Counted from the first letter of the stretch, positions 35,489 to 44,338 are shown. The stretch is 64,000 nucleotides of DNA from Microbacterium forte (GCF_031885415.1 NZ_CP116871.1:3596001-3660000), one strand, 5' to 3'. The notes: generated from the sequence alone by a model not told the origin. Program-made: numbers and translations.

Positions 35489-35509
35489 GAGTACATTCTG
35501 CGGAATCAC

Positions 35510-35537
35510 CTATGGGGTTTCTATGGAGAGCGCTATG
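35510..35537 (-). promoter_or_regulatory. Three phased CTATG direct repeats, candidate response-regulator box
   Basis: CTATG occurs at 35510-35514, 35521-35525 and 35533-35537, at 11 and 12 bp spacing, about one helical turn, as expected for an OmpR-family dimer. An inverted copy (CATAG) is at 35561-35565. The block lies 22 bp upstream of the regulator start. Confidence 0.5.
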
Positions 35538-35652
35538 CGTGGGCTGTGAGATCCGCCGACCATAGTCTTCTCATCACTCCTCCCTCGATCTCGCAAAAGT
35601 CCGCTCCCTAGCGTCATCATCGGCCCGCGAACGGCGCGGCGGAAGGAGACAC

Positions 35653-37116
35653 ATGTACGGGACATATCTGCGGCGCGAGTTGGCAGGCCGCAAGAGACAG
35701 ACGATGATCGTCGCGATCGGGCTCGCCATCGCAATCGCCCTGGTCATCGTCGTCAACGCCCTCACCGCGGGAGTGCGCGATGCGCAGGCCCAGGCACTGG
35801 AGTCGGTCTACGGCGTCGGAACCGACCTCACGGTCACCGGGGCCGCGGCTGAGCCGGGGGAGGGCGGTGGTCAGCGCTTCGACTTCGGATCGGAGGACGG
35901 AGCCACCGAAGGCGACACGACGACGTTGAGTCAGTCGACCCTGATGACGGACTTCATGCGCGGAACTCTCGACGCGACCGTGCTCGACACGGTGACGGCG
36001 ACGGACGGCGTGACGGCGGCATCCGCTGCGCTCAGCCTCACGAACTCGACCTTCTCGGGTGAGCTGCCCAGCGGCGGCTTCGGAGCGCAGGACGGAACCG
36101 CTGAAGGCACCGCTCCCACCGAGGGCGACGCACCGCCCCAGGGCGGCGCCGGTGGCGGCTCCTTCGGCGTCGAGTCGTTCACGGTGCTCGGCATCGATCC
36201 GGCCGTGACGTCGGTGGGTCCGCTCGCCTCGGTCGAGATCAGCGACGGCCGCGCTCTCGACAGCGATGATGCGGGTGCGCTCGTCGCACTCGTCGACGCC
36301 ACCTACGCGAGCACGAACGAGATCGCCGTCGGTGACACGATCGACGTCGCCGGTTCCGATGTCGAGATCGTCGGCATCGTGGCATCCACCTCCGACTCCG
36401 CCGACACCGCGGCCAATGTCTACCTGCCCCTCGACACGGCCCAGGAGCTCTCGGGCGCCGGAGACGTCGTCTCGACCGTCTACGTGCAGGCCGAGTCGGC
36501 GGCGTCCATCGACGCTGTGCAGACGGCACTCGCCGACGAGCTTCCCGATGCCACCATCACGTCGCAGTCCGAGCTCGCATCGACCGTCTCAGGGTCGCTG
36601 TCGAGCGCGACCTCGCTGATCACGAACCTCGGCACCTGGCTGTCGATCATCCTGCTCGCGGTCGCCGTGCTGCTCTCGGTGCTGCTGACGCTGTCGGGCG
36701 TCTCACGTCGCACGAGAGAGTTCGGCACCCTCAAAGCGATCGGCTGGTCCAACGGCCGTGTCGTGCGCCAGGTCGCGGGCGAGTCGATGGTGCAGGGACT
36801 CATCGGCGGCGCTGTAGGTCTGGTGCTCGGCATCACCGGGATCATCGTCATCAACCTCGTGAAGCCGACGGTCGCCGCTGCTGCCGCGGGCACTGCCGAA
36901 GGCGGCCCCGGGGGAACGGGTGGCAGACCCACCGGAGGTGGCGGCATGTTCCAGACGCAACAGGCGGCCGACATCGTGTTGCAGGCCCCCTTCACCCCCT
37001 GGGTGCTGGTCGCGGCCGTCGGTCTCGCCGTGCTCGGTGGCCTCGTGGCCGGAGCGTTCGGCGGATGGCGGGCGGCACGACTGAGCCCTGCCGAGGCACT
37101 GCGTTCCGTCGCCTGA
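35653..37116 (+). CDS. FtsX-like ABC transporter permease
   Basis: A 487-residue MacB/FtsX-type permease: one N-terminal membrane segment (about 18-38), an extracytoplasmic region of about 280 residues, and three C-terminal segments around ILLAVAVLLSVLLTL, VQGLIGGAVGLVLGITG and LVAAVGLAVLGGLVAG, ending in the family motif AARLSPAEALRSVA. Glycine/proline-rich, low-complexity stretches occur at about 140-175 and 415-435. The role may be mechanotransmission for lipoprotein or peptide handling or for envelope stress resistance. GGAAGGAG precedes the ATG. ATPase partner next. Confidence 0.9.
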   Translation: MYGTYLRRELAGRKRQTMIVAIGLAIAIALVIVVNALTAGVRDAQAQALESVYGVGTDLTVTGAAAEPGEGGGQRFDFGSEDGATEGDTTTLSQSTLMTDFMRGTLDATVLDTVTATDGVTAASAALSLTNSTFSGELPSGGFGAQDGTAEGTAPTEGDAPPQGGAGGGSFGVESFTVLGIDPAVTSVGPLASVEISDGRALDSDDAGALVALVDATYASTNEIAVGDTIDVAGSDVEIVGIVASTSDSADTAANVYLPLDTAQELSGAGDVVSTVYVQAESAASIDAVQTALADELPDATITSQSELASTVSGSLSSATSLITNLGTWLSIILLAVAVLLSVLLTLSGVSRRTREFGTLKAIGWSNGRVVRQVAGESMVQGLIGGAVGLVLGITGIIVINLVKPTVAAAAAGTAEGGPGGTGGRPTGGGGMFQTQQAADIVLQAPFTPWVLVAAVGLAVLGGLVAGAFGGWRAARLSPAEALRSVA

Positions 37117-37152
37117 CGGTTCACGAGACATCACAGACAGAGGAGAGACATC

Positions 37153-37878
37153 ATGACCATCGCAGACATCGCCCCCACGGCGAACGGGACGGATGCCGCG
37201 GCGCCGATATACCGCGCGCAGGGCGTCACTCGCACCTACCGGCAGAAGGCAAGGACGGTGAAGGCGCTGACCGGTGTCGATCTCACCATCGACCCCGGCG
37301 AGTTCGTCACGATCCAGGGGCCCACTGGAGGAGGCAAATCGACGCTGCTGCAGCTGCTGGGAGCGCTCGACAAGCCGTCTTCGGGGTCGCTGAAGCTGGG
37401 CGACATCGAGCTCGCCTCCGCATCCGCTCGTGAGCTCACTCGCATCCGGGCCCAGGAGATCGGCTTCGTCTTCCAGGGGTTCAACCTCATCCCGACCCTC
37501 ACGGCTGCCGAGAACGTGAACATGGCGCTCGAGCCGACCTCGCTCAGTCGCGCCGAGCGATCAGCGCGCGTGGCGCAGGCGCTCGCTCACGTCGGCCTCG
37601 ACGACCGTGGCGACCACCTGCCGACCGAGCTCTCGGGCGGTCAGCAGCAGCGCGTGGCGATCGCCAGGGCGATCGTGAAGCGGCCTCGGGTGCTGCTGGC
37701 CGATGAACCGACCGGCAACCTCGACGAGAGCATGCGAGACGAGATCCTCACGCTGCTCGAGGGGCTGTGCGCCGAGGGGATCACCATGATCGTCGTCACG
37801 CACGACTCGGCGGTGGCTCGTCGAGCGACGAGGCGGCTGCGGCTCGCGAAGGGGACGGTGCAGGACATCACCAGGTGA
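37153..37878 (+). CDS. ABC transporter ATP-binding protein (LolD/MacB type)
   Basis: A 241-residue ATPase with GPTGGGKST (Walker A), QGFNLIPTLTAAENV, signature LSGGQQQRVAIARAI and VLLADEPTGNLDE (Walker B). It follows the FtsX-like permease by 36 bp and is preceded by GAGGAGAG. A perfect hairpin ends the unit. Together with the divergent two-component system it resembles envelope-stress or antimicrobial-peptide response modules. Confidence 0.94.
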   Translation: MTIADIAPTANGTDAAAPIYRAQGVTRTYRQKARTVKALTGVDLTIDPGEFVTIQGPTGGGKSTLLQLLGALDKPSSGSLKLGDIELASASARELTRIRAQEIGFVFQGFNLIPTLTAAENVNMALEPTSLSRAERSARVAQALAHVGLDDRGDHLPTELSGGQQQRVAIARAIVKRPRVLLADEPTGNLDESMRDEILTLLEGLCAEGITMIVVTHDSAVARRATRRLRLAKGTVQDITR

Positions 37879-37883
37879 GACAA

Positions 37884-37920
37884 GACGAAGGCCCCGGCGA
37901 CACTCGCCGGGGCCTTCGTC
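37884..37920. terminator. Bidirectional terminator between the ABC unit and gnd
   Basis: Perfect 17-bp stem with a 3-nt loop (CAC); arms begin GACGAAGGCCCCGG and end CCGGGGCCTTCGTC. Both neighbouring genes end here, at 37878 on plus and 37937 on minus. Confidence 0.88.
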
Positions 37921-37936
37921 ATGCGTCAGAGAGCGC

Positions 37937-39385
37937 TCAGTGCGTGTCTTCGGCTTCGATCTCGGTGCGGTCGCCCGACCACTGCGTGTGGAACGTGCCC
38001 GGCTTGTCGATGCGCTTGTAGGTGTGCGCACCGAAGAAGTCGCGCTGTCCCTGCACGAGGGCGGCCGGGAGGCGGTCGGCGCGGATGCCGTCGTAGTACG
38101 ACAGCGACGACGAGAACGCCGGAGCGGGGATGCCGGCCTGAGCCGCCGCGATCACGACGCGACGCCACGGCGCCTGCGCGCGGGTGATCGCCTCGGTGAA
38201 GTAGGGAGCCGTCAGCAGCACGGGCAGGCCGGGCTCTGCGGCGTAGGCGTCGGCGATGCGGTTGAGGAACTGCGCACGGATGATGCAGCCGCCGCGCCAG
38301 ATCTTGCTGATCGCGCCGAGGTCGATGTTCCAGCCGTACTCTGCCGCGCCCGCGCGGATCTCGTCGAAGCCCTGCGAGTAGGCGACGATCTTCGAGGCGT
38401 AGAGCGCGAGACGCACGTCCTCGATGAACGCGGCCTCGTCGGCGACGGTGAACGCGTCGTCAGGGCCGGGAAGAGAGCCTGCGACCTCGCGCTGCTCGGG
38501 GTGCGAGGACAGCGATCGGGCGAAGGTGGCCTCGGCGATACCCGACACCGGCACGCCGAGCGAGAGGGCGGTCTGCACGGTCCATGCACCGGTGCCCTTG
38601 GCCCCGGCCTGGTCGAGGATCACGTCGACGAGCGGCTTGCCGGTCTCGGCATCCACCTGGCGCAGCACCTCTGCGGTGATCTCGATCAGGTACGACTCGA
38701 GCTCGCCCTTGTTCCACTCGGCGAAGATCTCGGCGATCTCGGCGGGGGACTTGCCCGTGCCGCGACGGATGAGGTCGTAGGCCTCGGCGATCAGCTGCAT
38801 GTCGGCGTACTCGATGCCGTTGTGCACCATCTTGACGAAGTGGCCCGCGCCGTCGTGGCCGACGTGCGTGACGCACGGCTCGCCCTCGGCGATCGCGGCG
38901 ATCGACTTGAGGATCGGGCCGAGGGTGATCCAGGACTCGTCCGAGCCGCCGGGCATGATCGACGGGCCCGTGAGCGCGCCCTCTTCGCCGCCCGAGATGC
39001 CGGCGCCGACGAAGTTGATGCCCGTCTCGCGGACGGCCTTCTCGCGGCGGATCGTGTCGGGGAAGTACGCGTTGCCGCCGTCGACGATGATGTCGCCCGG
39101 CTCGAAGACCTCGACGAGCGAGTCGATCACGGCGTCGGTCGGGCCGCCGGCCTTGACCATGATGATCGCCGTGCGCGGCTTCTGCAGCGAGTCGGCGAAC
39201 TCCTGGTACGTCTTGGCCGGGATGAAGCCGGCCTCAGGGTGCTCGGAGACGAGCGTCTCGGTCTTCTCGTAGCTCCGGTTGAAGATCGCCACCGTGTTGC
39301 CCTCGCGGCTGGCGAGGTTGCGGGCGAGGTTCGAACCCATGACGGCGAGTCCGACGACTCCGATGTTCGCTGATGCTTCGGGCAC
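37937..39385 (-). CDS. gnd: 6-phosphogluconate dehydrogenase, NADP+-dependent, decarboxylating
   Basis: A 482-residue enzyme of the oxidative pentose phosphate pathway that converts 6-phosphogluconate to ribulose 5-phosphate, CO2 and NADPH. Motifs: VVGLAVMGSNLARNLA (nucleotide fold), NRSYEKTE, GISGGEEGALTGPSIMPGG (substrate) and KMVHNGIEYADMQLIAEAYDL (catalytic Lys). GTG start preceded by TAGGAG. It ends in the shared terminator. A small membrane-protein gene lies 97 bp upstream on the same strand. Confidence 0.96.
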   Translation of the reverse strand: MPEASANIGVVGLAVMGSNLARNLASREGNTVAIFNRSYEKTETLVSEHPEAGFIPAKTYQEFADSLQKPRTAIIMVKAGGPTDAVIDSLVEVFEPGDIIVDGGNAYFPDTIRREKAVRETGINFVGAGISGGEEGALTGPSIMPGGSDESWITLGPILKSIAAIAEGEPCVTHVGHDGAGHFVKMVHNGIEYADMQLIAEAYDLIRRGTGKSPAEIAEIFAEWNKGELESYLIEITAEVLRQVDAETGKPLVDVILDQAGAKGTGAWTVQTALSLGVPVSGIAEATFARSLSSHPEQREVAGSLPGPDDAFTVADEAAFIEDVRLALYASKIVAYSQGFDEIRAGAAEYGWNIDLGAISKIWRGGCIIRAQFLNRIADAYAAEPGLPVLLTAPYFTEAITRAQAPWRRVVIAAAQAGIPAPAFSSSLSYYDGIRADRLPAALVQGQRDFFGAHTYKRIDKPGTFHTQWSGDRTEIEAEDTH

Positions 39386-39482
39386 AGATGGCTCCTAGAT
39401 CGAGAAGAAGGGGATGCTCCCAGATTATCGCGGCGTCCGGGGTGGTGTTCCCGTGTGACGGGTGGTGTCGGACGCGAAGAGG

Positions 39483-39608
39483 TCAGTCCTTGCGGTACCC
39501 CGAGCGCCCGAGCGAGAACAGAGCCGCGAAGGTGAAGCCTGCGGCGCACACGGTCATCGCGCCGATGAGCCAGGCGATCGCGTGGGAGAAGAAGACGCCG
39601 TCGAGCAT
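39483..39608 (-). CDS. Small single-pass membrane protein, 41 residues
   Basis: Not in a family I recognise. The product is MLDGVFFSHAIAWLIGAMTV and then a second hydrophobic half ending in LGRSGYRKD: essentially one or two membrane-spanning stretches with a basic C-terminus. A GGAG sits 7 nt before the ATG, a good ribosome-binding distance, and codon use is GC-rich at third positions. It lies between gnd and rplY. Confidence 0.55.
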   Translation of the reverse strand: MLDGVFFSHAIAWLIGAMTVCAAGFTFAALFSLGRSGYRKD

Positions 39609-39668
39609 GTGGGAACTCCATGTTCTGCAGAGAGGGGATCGGTGTTCTCAGCCTATCGGCTCATCCGG

Positions 39669-39674
39669 TACCAT
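39669..39674 (+). promoter_or_regulatory. Candidate -10 of rplY (TACCAT) with a long leader
   Basis: TACCAT is the best -10 candidate in the 222-bp gap before rplY. A start near 39681 would give a leader of about 150 nt, which holds no start-codon gene that I believe. Confidence 0.3.
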
Positions 39675-39830
39675 GAGAGGAGTACCTCGGCGAGGGATGC
39701 TTCTGCGCGTGCGCTGGCATCCGTTATCGACGCGGCGAAGCAAGCCGGTGGCTTTCCTCACGTGTCTGCGTTCGAGAACAATTCCAAGACCACCGCGTAG
39801 CTGTCGCTGCGTGCCCCGAAGGAGAACCCC

Positions 39831-40439
39831 ATGTCTGAAGACACCAAGGTCAAGGCCGAGCTCCGCGAGAGCTTCGGCAAGGGCTTCGCCCGTCGTCTGC
39901 GCGCCGCAGGCAAGATCCCCGCCGTCATCTACGGTCACGGCACCGACCCCGTGCACGTCGCACTGCCCGGCCACCAGGTCTCGCTGATCATCCGCCGCGC
40001 GAACGCGCTGCTCGAGCTCGACATCGACGGCAAGGACCAGCTCGCCCTCGTCAAGGATGTCCAGCGCGACCCGGTGCACCAGATCATCGAGCACATCGAC
40101 CTGCTGGTCGTTCGCAAGGGCGAGAAGGTCACGATCGACGTTCCCGTCATCGTCACCGGAGAGCCGGCTCCCGGCACGATCGTCAACCAGGACGCGAACA
40201 CGATCTCGATCGAGGCCGAGGCCACGCACCTGCCGCAGAACGTCGAGGTCTCGGTCGAGGGTCTCGAAGAGGGCGCGCACATCACCGCCGCCGACGTCAT
40301 GCTCCCCAAGGGCTCGACGCTGCTGACCGACCCCGAGGTGCTCGTCGTCGCGATCGCGATCCCGGCCGAGGAGTCGCTCGGTGAGGACGAGGCCGGAGCC
40401 GACGAGGCTTCCGCCGAGGAGGCTCCCGCCGCGGAGTGA
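39831..40439 (+). CDS. rplY: Large-subunit ribosomal protein bL25 (CTC type)
   Basis: A 202-residue bL25 of the general-stress (CTC) form, which binds 5S rRNA. The N-terminal domain (ELRESFGKGFARRLRAAGKI, VIYGHGTDP) is followed by the TL5-like beta domain (LPQNVEVSVEGLEEG) and an acidic Glu/Ala tail of about 25 residues. GAAGGAG is 8 nt before the ATG. A hairpin follows, then pth, the usual neighbour. Confidence 0.95.
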   Translation: MSEDTKVKAELRESFGKGFARRLRAAGKIPAVIYGHGTDPVHVALPGHQVSLIIRRANALLELDIDGKDQLALVKDVQRDPVHQIIEHIDLLVVRKGEKVTIDVPVIVTGEPAPGTIVNQDANTISIEAEATHLPQNVEVSVEGLEEGAHITAADVMLPKGSTLLTDPEVLVVAIAIPAEESLGEDEAGADEASAEEAPAAE

Positions 40440-40472
40440 TCTCCGCAGGCGCAGCGCACAGCTGACTGCATC

Positions 40473-40507
40473 ACAGAGGGGGCGCGAGCAGATCGCGCCC
40501 CCTCTGT
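40473..40507 (+). terminator. Terminator after rplY
   Basis: Perfect 14-bp stem ACAGAGGGGGCGCG / CGCGCCCCCTCTGT with a 7-nt loop, 33 bp after the rplY stop. A TATCCT box (40510-40515) for pth follows it. Confidence 0.8.
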
Positions 40508-40558
40508 CGTATCCTGACCCGGGCACCGCGAAGGGCCCGCATGCGAGAGGACGATCAC

Positions 40559-41140
40559 ATGGCATCCACCTGGCTCGTGGTGGGGCTCGGCAACCCCGGC
40601 CCGCGATACGAGGCCACGCGCCACAACATCGGCCAGATGGTCGTCGACGAGCTCGCCTCGCGCCGTGGCGAGAGCTTTCGCGAGCACAAGGGCGGGGCGC
40701 GTGTCGTCGAGACCTGGGTGCGTCCGGGCGGTGACAAGCTCGTGCTCGCCAAGCCCAACACGTTCATGAACGTCTCCGGCACTCCGGTGGCGGCTCTCGC
40801 TCGCTTCTACTCGGTGCCGCCGGAGCAGGTCATCGTCGTCCACGACGAACTCGACATCCCCTTCGACACCGTCAAGCTCAAGATCGGCGGAGGCCACGGC
40901 GGACACAACGGGGTGCGCGACATCGCCCGCGCCCTCACCACGCCGGAGTTCCCGCGGGTGCGCGTCGGCATCGGTCGCCCGGTGGGCCGACAGGACCCCG
41001 CCGATTGGGTGCTCTCGCCGTTCAGCAAAGACGAGCGCGCGAATCTGCCGATTCTCGTGTCAGACGGGGCGGACGCGGTCGAGCTGCTCGTCGAGGAGGG
41101 CCTGCTCTCCGCGCAGCAGAAGCACCACGCGCCACGCTGA
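40559..41140 (+). CDS. pth: Peptidyl-tRNA hydrolase
   Basis: A 193-residue Pth that frees tRNA from stalled peptidyl-tRNA. Motifs: [18 protein letters not shown] with the catalytic His, [24 protein letters not shown] and [16 protein letters not shown] 40559 is preferred to the ATG 18 nt upstream because GAGAGGA lies 7-13 nt before it and the family begins here. Confidence 0.95.
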   Translation: MASTWLVVGLGNPGPRYEATRHNIGQMVVDELASRRGESFREHKGGARVVETWVRPGGDKLVLAKPNTFMNVSGTPVAALARFYSVPPEQVIVVHDELDIPFDTVKLKIGGGHGGHNGVRDIARALTTPEFPRVRVGIGRPVGRQDPADWVLSPFSKDERANLPILVSDGADAVELLVEEGLLSAQQKHHAPR

Positions 41141-41172
41141 TCCGAACGAGGTGCGGTCGTCGCACCGCTTCG

Positions 41173-42003
41173 TTACGGCAGGAAGCCGGTCGCGGTGCCG
41201 GTCGACAGGGTGACCAGCAGGACGACCCAGAAGATGATCGGGCCGAGCACCGCGACGACGAGTGCAGTGATGCCCGCGCCGCGCGCCTGCTTCTTGCGAA
41301 TCGCGATGATGCCGATGACGATGGCGGCGATGCCGAGGATCGTCCCGGTCCAGAACGAGATCTCCGCCCACAGCACCTGGTCACGCGCGGGCGAGAGGAC
41401 CGACAGGAAGTCGGGATCGGTCGTGTCGAGACCGCCCGGGAGACGACGACCGATATCGAAGCCTGCGACTCCGGCGACGATCGGCGTGACGACAGCGGCC
41501 ACGATCGCCAGGATCAGCGCCAGGATGCCCATCAGCCCGGACTTCTTCTCCCCGGTGATCGGCGCCTGATACGCGCCTGCGGGCGCCGTGTAGCCACCGA
41601 CCGGAACCTGGTAGGCGCCGGGAGGAGCCGCCGGGTAGGTCGGTGCGCCGGGCTGCTGACCCGCGGGATGCGGGTACACGGGGGCGCCCGTCGGTGCCGG
41701 GTATGCGGGTGCGGGCAGACCGGCGGAGAACGGCTGGGTCGGGGCGGCGGGAGCGGGGAAGGCCTGTTCGCTGTGTGCGGCGGGAGCCGCGGGGGGTGCG
41801 CCCTGGTAGACGGGAGGCGCGCCCTGGTGCGCGGGCGGAGCCGGAGGCGTCGAGTACGAAGGCGGTGCGGGCGGCGCCGGCGTCGAGATCTGCGGCGCCG
41901 GTGACGAGACGGGCGATGCGAACTGCGGCTGCTCCTCGTCCGACCGGGGCACGGGAGGCACAGGGGGGACGGCACCGGACGGGGGCTGCTGCGGATCAGT
42001 CAC
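41173..42003 (-). CDS. Proline-rich membrane protein, DUF4190-like
   Basis: A 276-residue protein of unknown function. Residues 1 to about 150 are a disordered Pro/Ala/Gln/Tyr-rich tail with repeated GAPPVYQG, APAYPAP and GAYQxP units; about three hydrophobic segments follow (LMGILALILAIVAAVV, the ISFWTGTILGIAAIVIGIIAI run and the C-terminal one). The order resembles DUF4190 actinobacterial proteins, with the tail in the cytoplasm. The GTG at 42003 is supported by TAGGAT 6 nt upstream. Confidence 0.75.
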   Translation of the reverse strand: MTDPQQPPSGAVPPVPPVPRSDEEQPQFASPVSSPAPQISTPAPPAPPSYSTPPAPPAHQGAPPVYQGAPPAAPAAHSEQAFPAPAAPTQPFSAGLPAPAYPAPTGAPVYPHPAGQQPGAPTYPAAPPGAYQVPVGGYTAPAGAYQAPITGEKKSGLMGILALILAIVAAVVTPIVAGVAGFDIGRRLPGGLDTTDPDFLSVLSPARDQVLWAEISFWTGTILGIAAIVIGIIAIRKKQARGAGITALVVAVLGPIIFWVVLLVTLSTGTATGFLP

Positions 42004-42009
42004 GCCCCC

Positions 42010-42015
42010 ATCCTA
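42010..42015 (-). promoter_or_regulatory. -10 box TAGGAT for the proline-rich protein gene
   Basis: On the minus strand TAGGAT ends 6 nt before GTG 42003; it lies in the 24-bp gap after trpS. Confidence 0.45.
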
Positions 42016-42027
42016 TGGCTGTCGAGG

Positions 42028-43032
42028 TCAGACGCGACGAAGCAGTCCGACCCGGTCGTAGACCGCTCCGAGGGTCGCGTCGGCGACGGCATCCGCGCGC
42101 GCGGCGTTCTGCGCGAGGATCCGATCGAGCTCGGCCGGGTCATCGAGAAGTTCGAGTGCACGAGCACGCACGGGTTCGAACTCGTTCACGACCACTTCGG
42201 CGAGCCCCTTCTTGAAGTCGCCGTAGCCGCGGCCCGCATACTCGTCTTCGATCGAGGGAACCTGTCGTCCTGAGAGCGCCGCGTAGATGGTCAGCAGATT
42301 CGATACGCCGGGCTTGCTCTCGCGATCGAAGCGGACCGAGCCTTCGTTGTCGGTCACCGCGCGCATGATCTTCTTCGCCGACTTCGCCGGGTCGTCGAGC
42401 ATCCACAGCACGCCTGCGTCGCTCTCTGCCGACTTCGACATCTTCGACGTCGGGTTCTGGAGGTCGTAGATGCGCGCCGTGTCCTTCTGGATCACGGGTC
42501 GCGGCACGACGAACGTCTCTCCGAACCGCGAATTGAAGCGCTCGGCCAGGTCTCGCGTGAGCTCGACGTGCTGCTTCTGGTCATCGCCGACAGGCACGAC
42601 GTCGGTCTGGTAGAGCAGGATGTCGGCGGCCATCAGCACCGGGTAGGTGAACAGGCCGACGCTCGTCGCGTCGGCGCCGTAGCGCGCGGACTTGTCTTTG
42701 AACTGGGTCATGCGGCCGGCTTCACCGAAACCCGTGATCGTCGAGAGGATCCAGGCGAGCTCCGCGTGCGCGCGGACGTGCGACTGCACATACAGCGTCG
42801 ACAGCGAGGGCTCGATGCCCGCGGCGATGTACTGGGCGGCGGTCCGGCGGGTCTTCTCACGCAGCTCCGCGGGGTCCTGTGCGACCGTGAGCGCGTGCAG
42901 GTCGACCACCGAGAAATACGCGTCGTACGAGCTCTGCAGGTCCCGCCACTGCAGGAGCGCTCCGATGTAGTTGCCGATCTGCAGAGAGTCGGCGGAGGGC
43001 TGCATTCCTGAGTAGAGGCGAGGTTTCGTCAC
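42028..43032 (-). CDS. trpS: Tryptophanyl-tRNA synthetase
   Basis: A 334-residue class I synthetase. The HIGH-equivalent is QIGNYIGA within SGMQPSADSLQIGNYIG, the KMSKS loop is SKMSKSAESD, and AGRMTQFKDKSA plus GDDQKQHVELTRDLAERFN form the tryptophan/ATP pocket. The N-terminus has the usual short form (MTKPRLYSGMQPS). The GTG at 43032 is supported by TAGGAT 7 nt upstream, so the mRNA is probably leaderless. Confidence 0.95.
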   Translation of the reverse strand: MTKPRLYSGMQPSADSLQIGNYIGALLQWRDLQSSYDAYFSVVDLHALTVAQDPAELREKTRRTAAQYIAAGIEPSLSTLYVQSHVRAHAELAWILSTITGFGEAGRMTQFKDKSARYGADATSVGLFTYPVLMAADILLYQTDVVPVGDDQKQHVELTRDLAERFNSRFGETFVVPRPVIQKDTARIYDLQNPTSKMSKSAESDAGVLWMLDDPAKSAKKIMRAVTDNEGSVRFDRESKPGVSNLLTIYAALSGRQVPSIEDEYAGRGYGDFKKGLAEVVVNEFEPVRARALELLDDPAELDRILAQNAARADAVADATLGAVYDRVGLLRRV

Positions 43033-43039
43033 GGTATCA

Positions 43040-43045
43040 ATCCTA
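43040..43045 (-). promoter_or_regulatory. -10 box TAGGAT for trpS
   Basis: On the minus strand TAGGAT ends 7 nt before GTG 43032. Confidence 0.5.
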
Positions 43046-43089
43046 TGGGGGTGGTGGTGGTCCGCGAGCCGGCGGGGGAGACTCGCTCC

Positions 43090-43422
43090 ATGACGACTGC
43101 TCCGGATGCCGCCGGCGCCGACGAGGAACGCGGCGATGGCGTCTCTCGCATCATCGGAGTCGTGCTCACGGTGCTGTTCGGCGCACCGTTCGTCCTGCTC
43201 GCGTGGGTGGCGCTGAGCAGCCGGTTCGGATGGACGAGAGGCGACCCGCATGGCTATGGGATCATCTTCGGCACGTTCCTCGCGCTCATCGCCGGCATCC
43301 TCGTCGCGATCGCGGTGCCGCTCGTGTTCCCTCGCGCACTCCGGGGCACGGCCTACCTGTGGAGCATGCTCGGATACCTCGCGGTCGCGGCCGCACTGGT
43401 CGTCGCTCTTGTCACGGCCTGA
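43090..43422 (+). CDS. Small integral membrane protein of unknown function
   Basis: A 110-residue protein with three hydrophobic segments (about 20-44, 57-78 and 85-108) after a polar acidic N-terminus (DAAGADEERGDG). No family recognised. ATG 43090 follows a GGGGGAG site; an in-frame ATG at 43045 would add 15 residues. It is on the plus strand between the minus-strand trpS and xth genes. Confidence 0.65.
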   Translation: MTTAPDAAGADEERGDGVSRIIGVVLTVLFGAPFVLLAWVALSSRFGWTRGDPHGYGIIFGTFLALIAGILVAIAVPLVFPRALRGTAYLWSMLGYLAVAAALVVALVTA

Positions 43423-43482
43423 TCGCACCCAGATCCAGACCGAGACCGCGACCCGGACAGCAGGCAGTCGGTGCGCGAGAGG

Positions 43483-44325
43483 TCAGTAGCTGTAGTCGAC
43501 CACGACCGGAGCGTGGTCGCTCCAGCGCTGGTCGTACGCGGCTGCGCGGACGACGTGATAGGCCGTGACCCGCTCGGCGAGCGCGGGAGTCGCGAGGTGG
43601 TAGTCGATGCGCCACCCCGAATCGTTGTCGAATGCCTGACCGCGCATCGACCACCACGTGTACGGCCCGTCGACCTCACCGTGGAACACGCGCCCGACGT
43701 CGACCCAGCCGAGACCGGTGCCGGTCGAGCCGTCTGCGGACTCGACCGTCTCGCCCGCCGCTCCGAGGAACCGGTCGAAGTACGCGCGCTCGCGGGGGAG
43801 GAAACCGGCCTTCTTGCGGTTGCCCCGCCAGTTCTTGATGTCGAGTTCGCGATGGCCGACGTTCAGGTCACCGGTCACGAGAGCGAGCGCGCCGTCATCA
43901 TCGCCGAGGTCCGCGAGACGCACACCGAACGCATCGAGGAACTTCCACTTCTCCTCCTGCTTCGGAGTGTCGGCCTCGCCGCTGTGCACGTAGGCGCTGA
44001 CCACCGTGAGCGGGCGGTCTCCGATGAGGAAATCAGCTTCGATCCAGCGTCCCTTCGAATCGAAGTCGTCGTCGCCGAACTCGGTGCGGGAGGCGATGGC
44101 CGGCACGCGGCTCGCGATCGCCACGCCGGCGCGTCCCTTGGCCGTGGCCTCGTCGTGCACGAACGTCCATCCGGGAAGCGCGGCCTCGAGGTGCTCGTCC
44201 TGCCCGCGGACCTCCTGCAGCGTCAGGATGTCGACGTCGGCCGCATCGAGCCAGCTGCTCATACCGTTGCGAGCCGCCGCTCGGATTCCGTTGACATTGA
44301 CCGAGGCGATACGCAGATGAGGCAT
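43483..44325 (-). CDS. xth: Exodeoxyribonuclease III, AP endonuclease
   Basis: A 280-residue EEP-fold nuclease for base-excision repair that cuts at abasic sites and removes 3' blocks. Motifs in order: IASVNVNGIRAA, LQEVRGQDEH (metal Glu), VVSAYVHSGE, TGDLNVGHRELDI, GWRIDYHLAT and the C-terminal SDHAPVVVDY with the catalytic His. ATG 44325 is supported by TAGGCT 7 nt upstream. Confidence 0.95.
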   Translation of the reverse strand: MPHLRIASVNVNGIRAAARNGMSSWLDAADVDILTLQEVRGQDEHLEAALPGWTFVHDEATAKGRAGVAIASRVPAIASRTEFGDDDFDSKGRWIEADFLIGDRPLTVVSAYVHSGEADTPKQEEKWKFLDAFGVRLADLGDDDGALALVTGDLNVGHRELDIKNWRGNRKKAGFLPRERAYFDRFLGAAGETVESADGSTGTGLGWVDVGRVFHGEVDGPYTWWSMRGQAFDNDSGWRIDYHLATPALAERVTAYHVVRAAAYDQRWSDHAPVVVDYSY

Positions 44326-44332
44326 GCTCACC

Positions 44333-44338
44333 AGCCTA
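44333..44338 (-). promoter_or_regulatory. -10 box TAGGCT for xth
   Basis: On the minus strand TAGGCT ends 7 nt before ATG 44325. Confidence 0.45.

Noticed and set aside
39462..39800. Plus-strand frame before rplY
   Set aside because: The in-frame start lies in the opposite-strand small gene region, and the open part lacks start codon and domain. Listed only as a leader curiosity.
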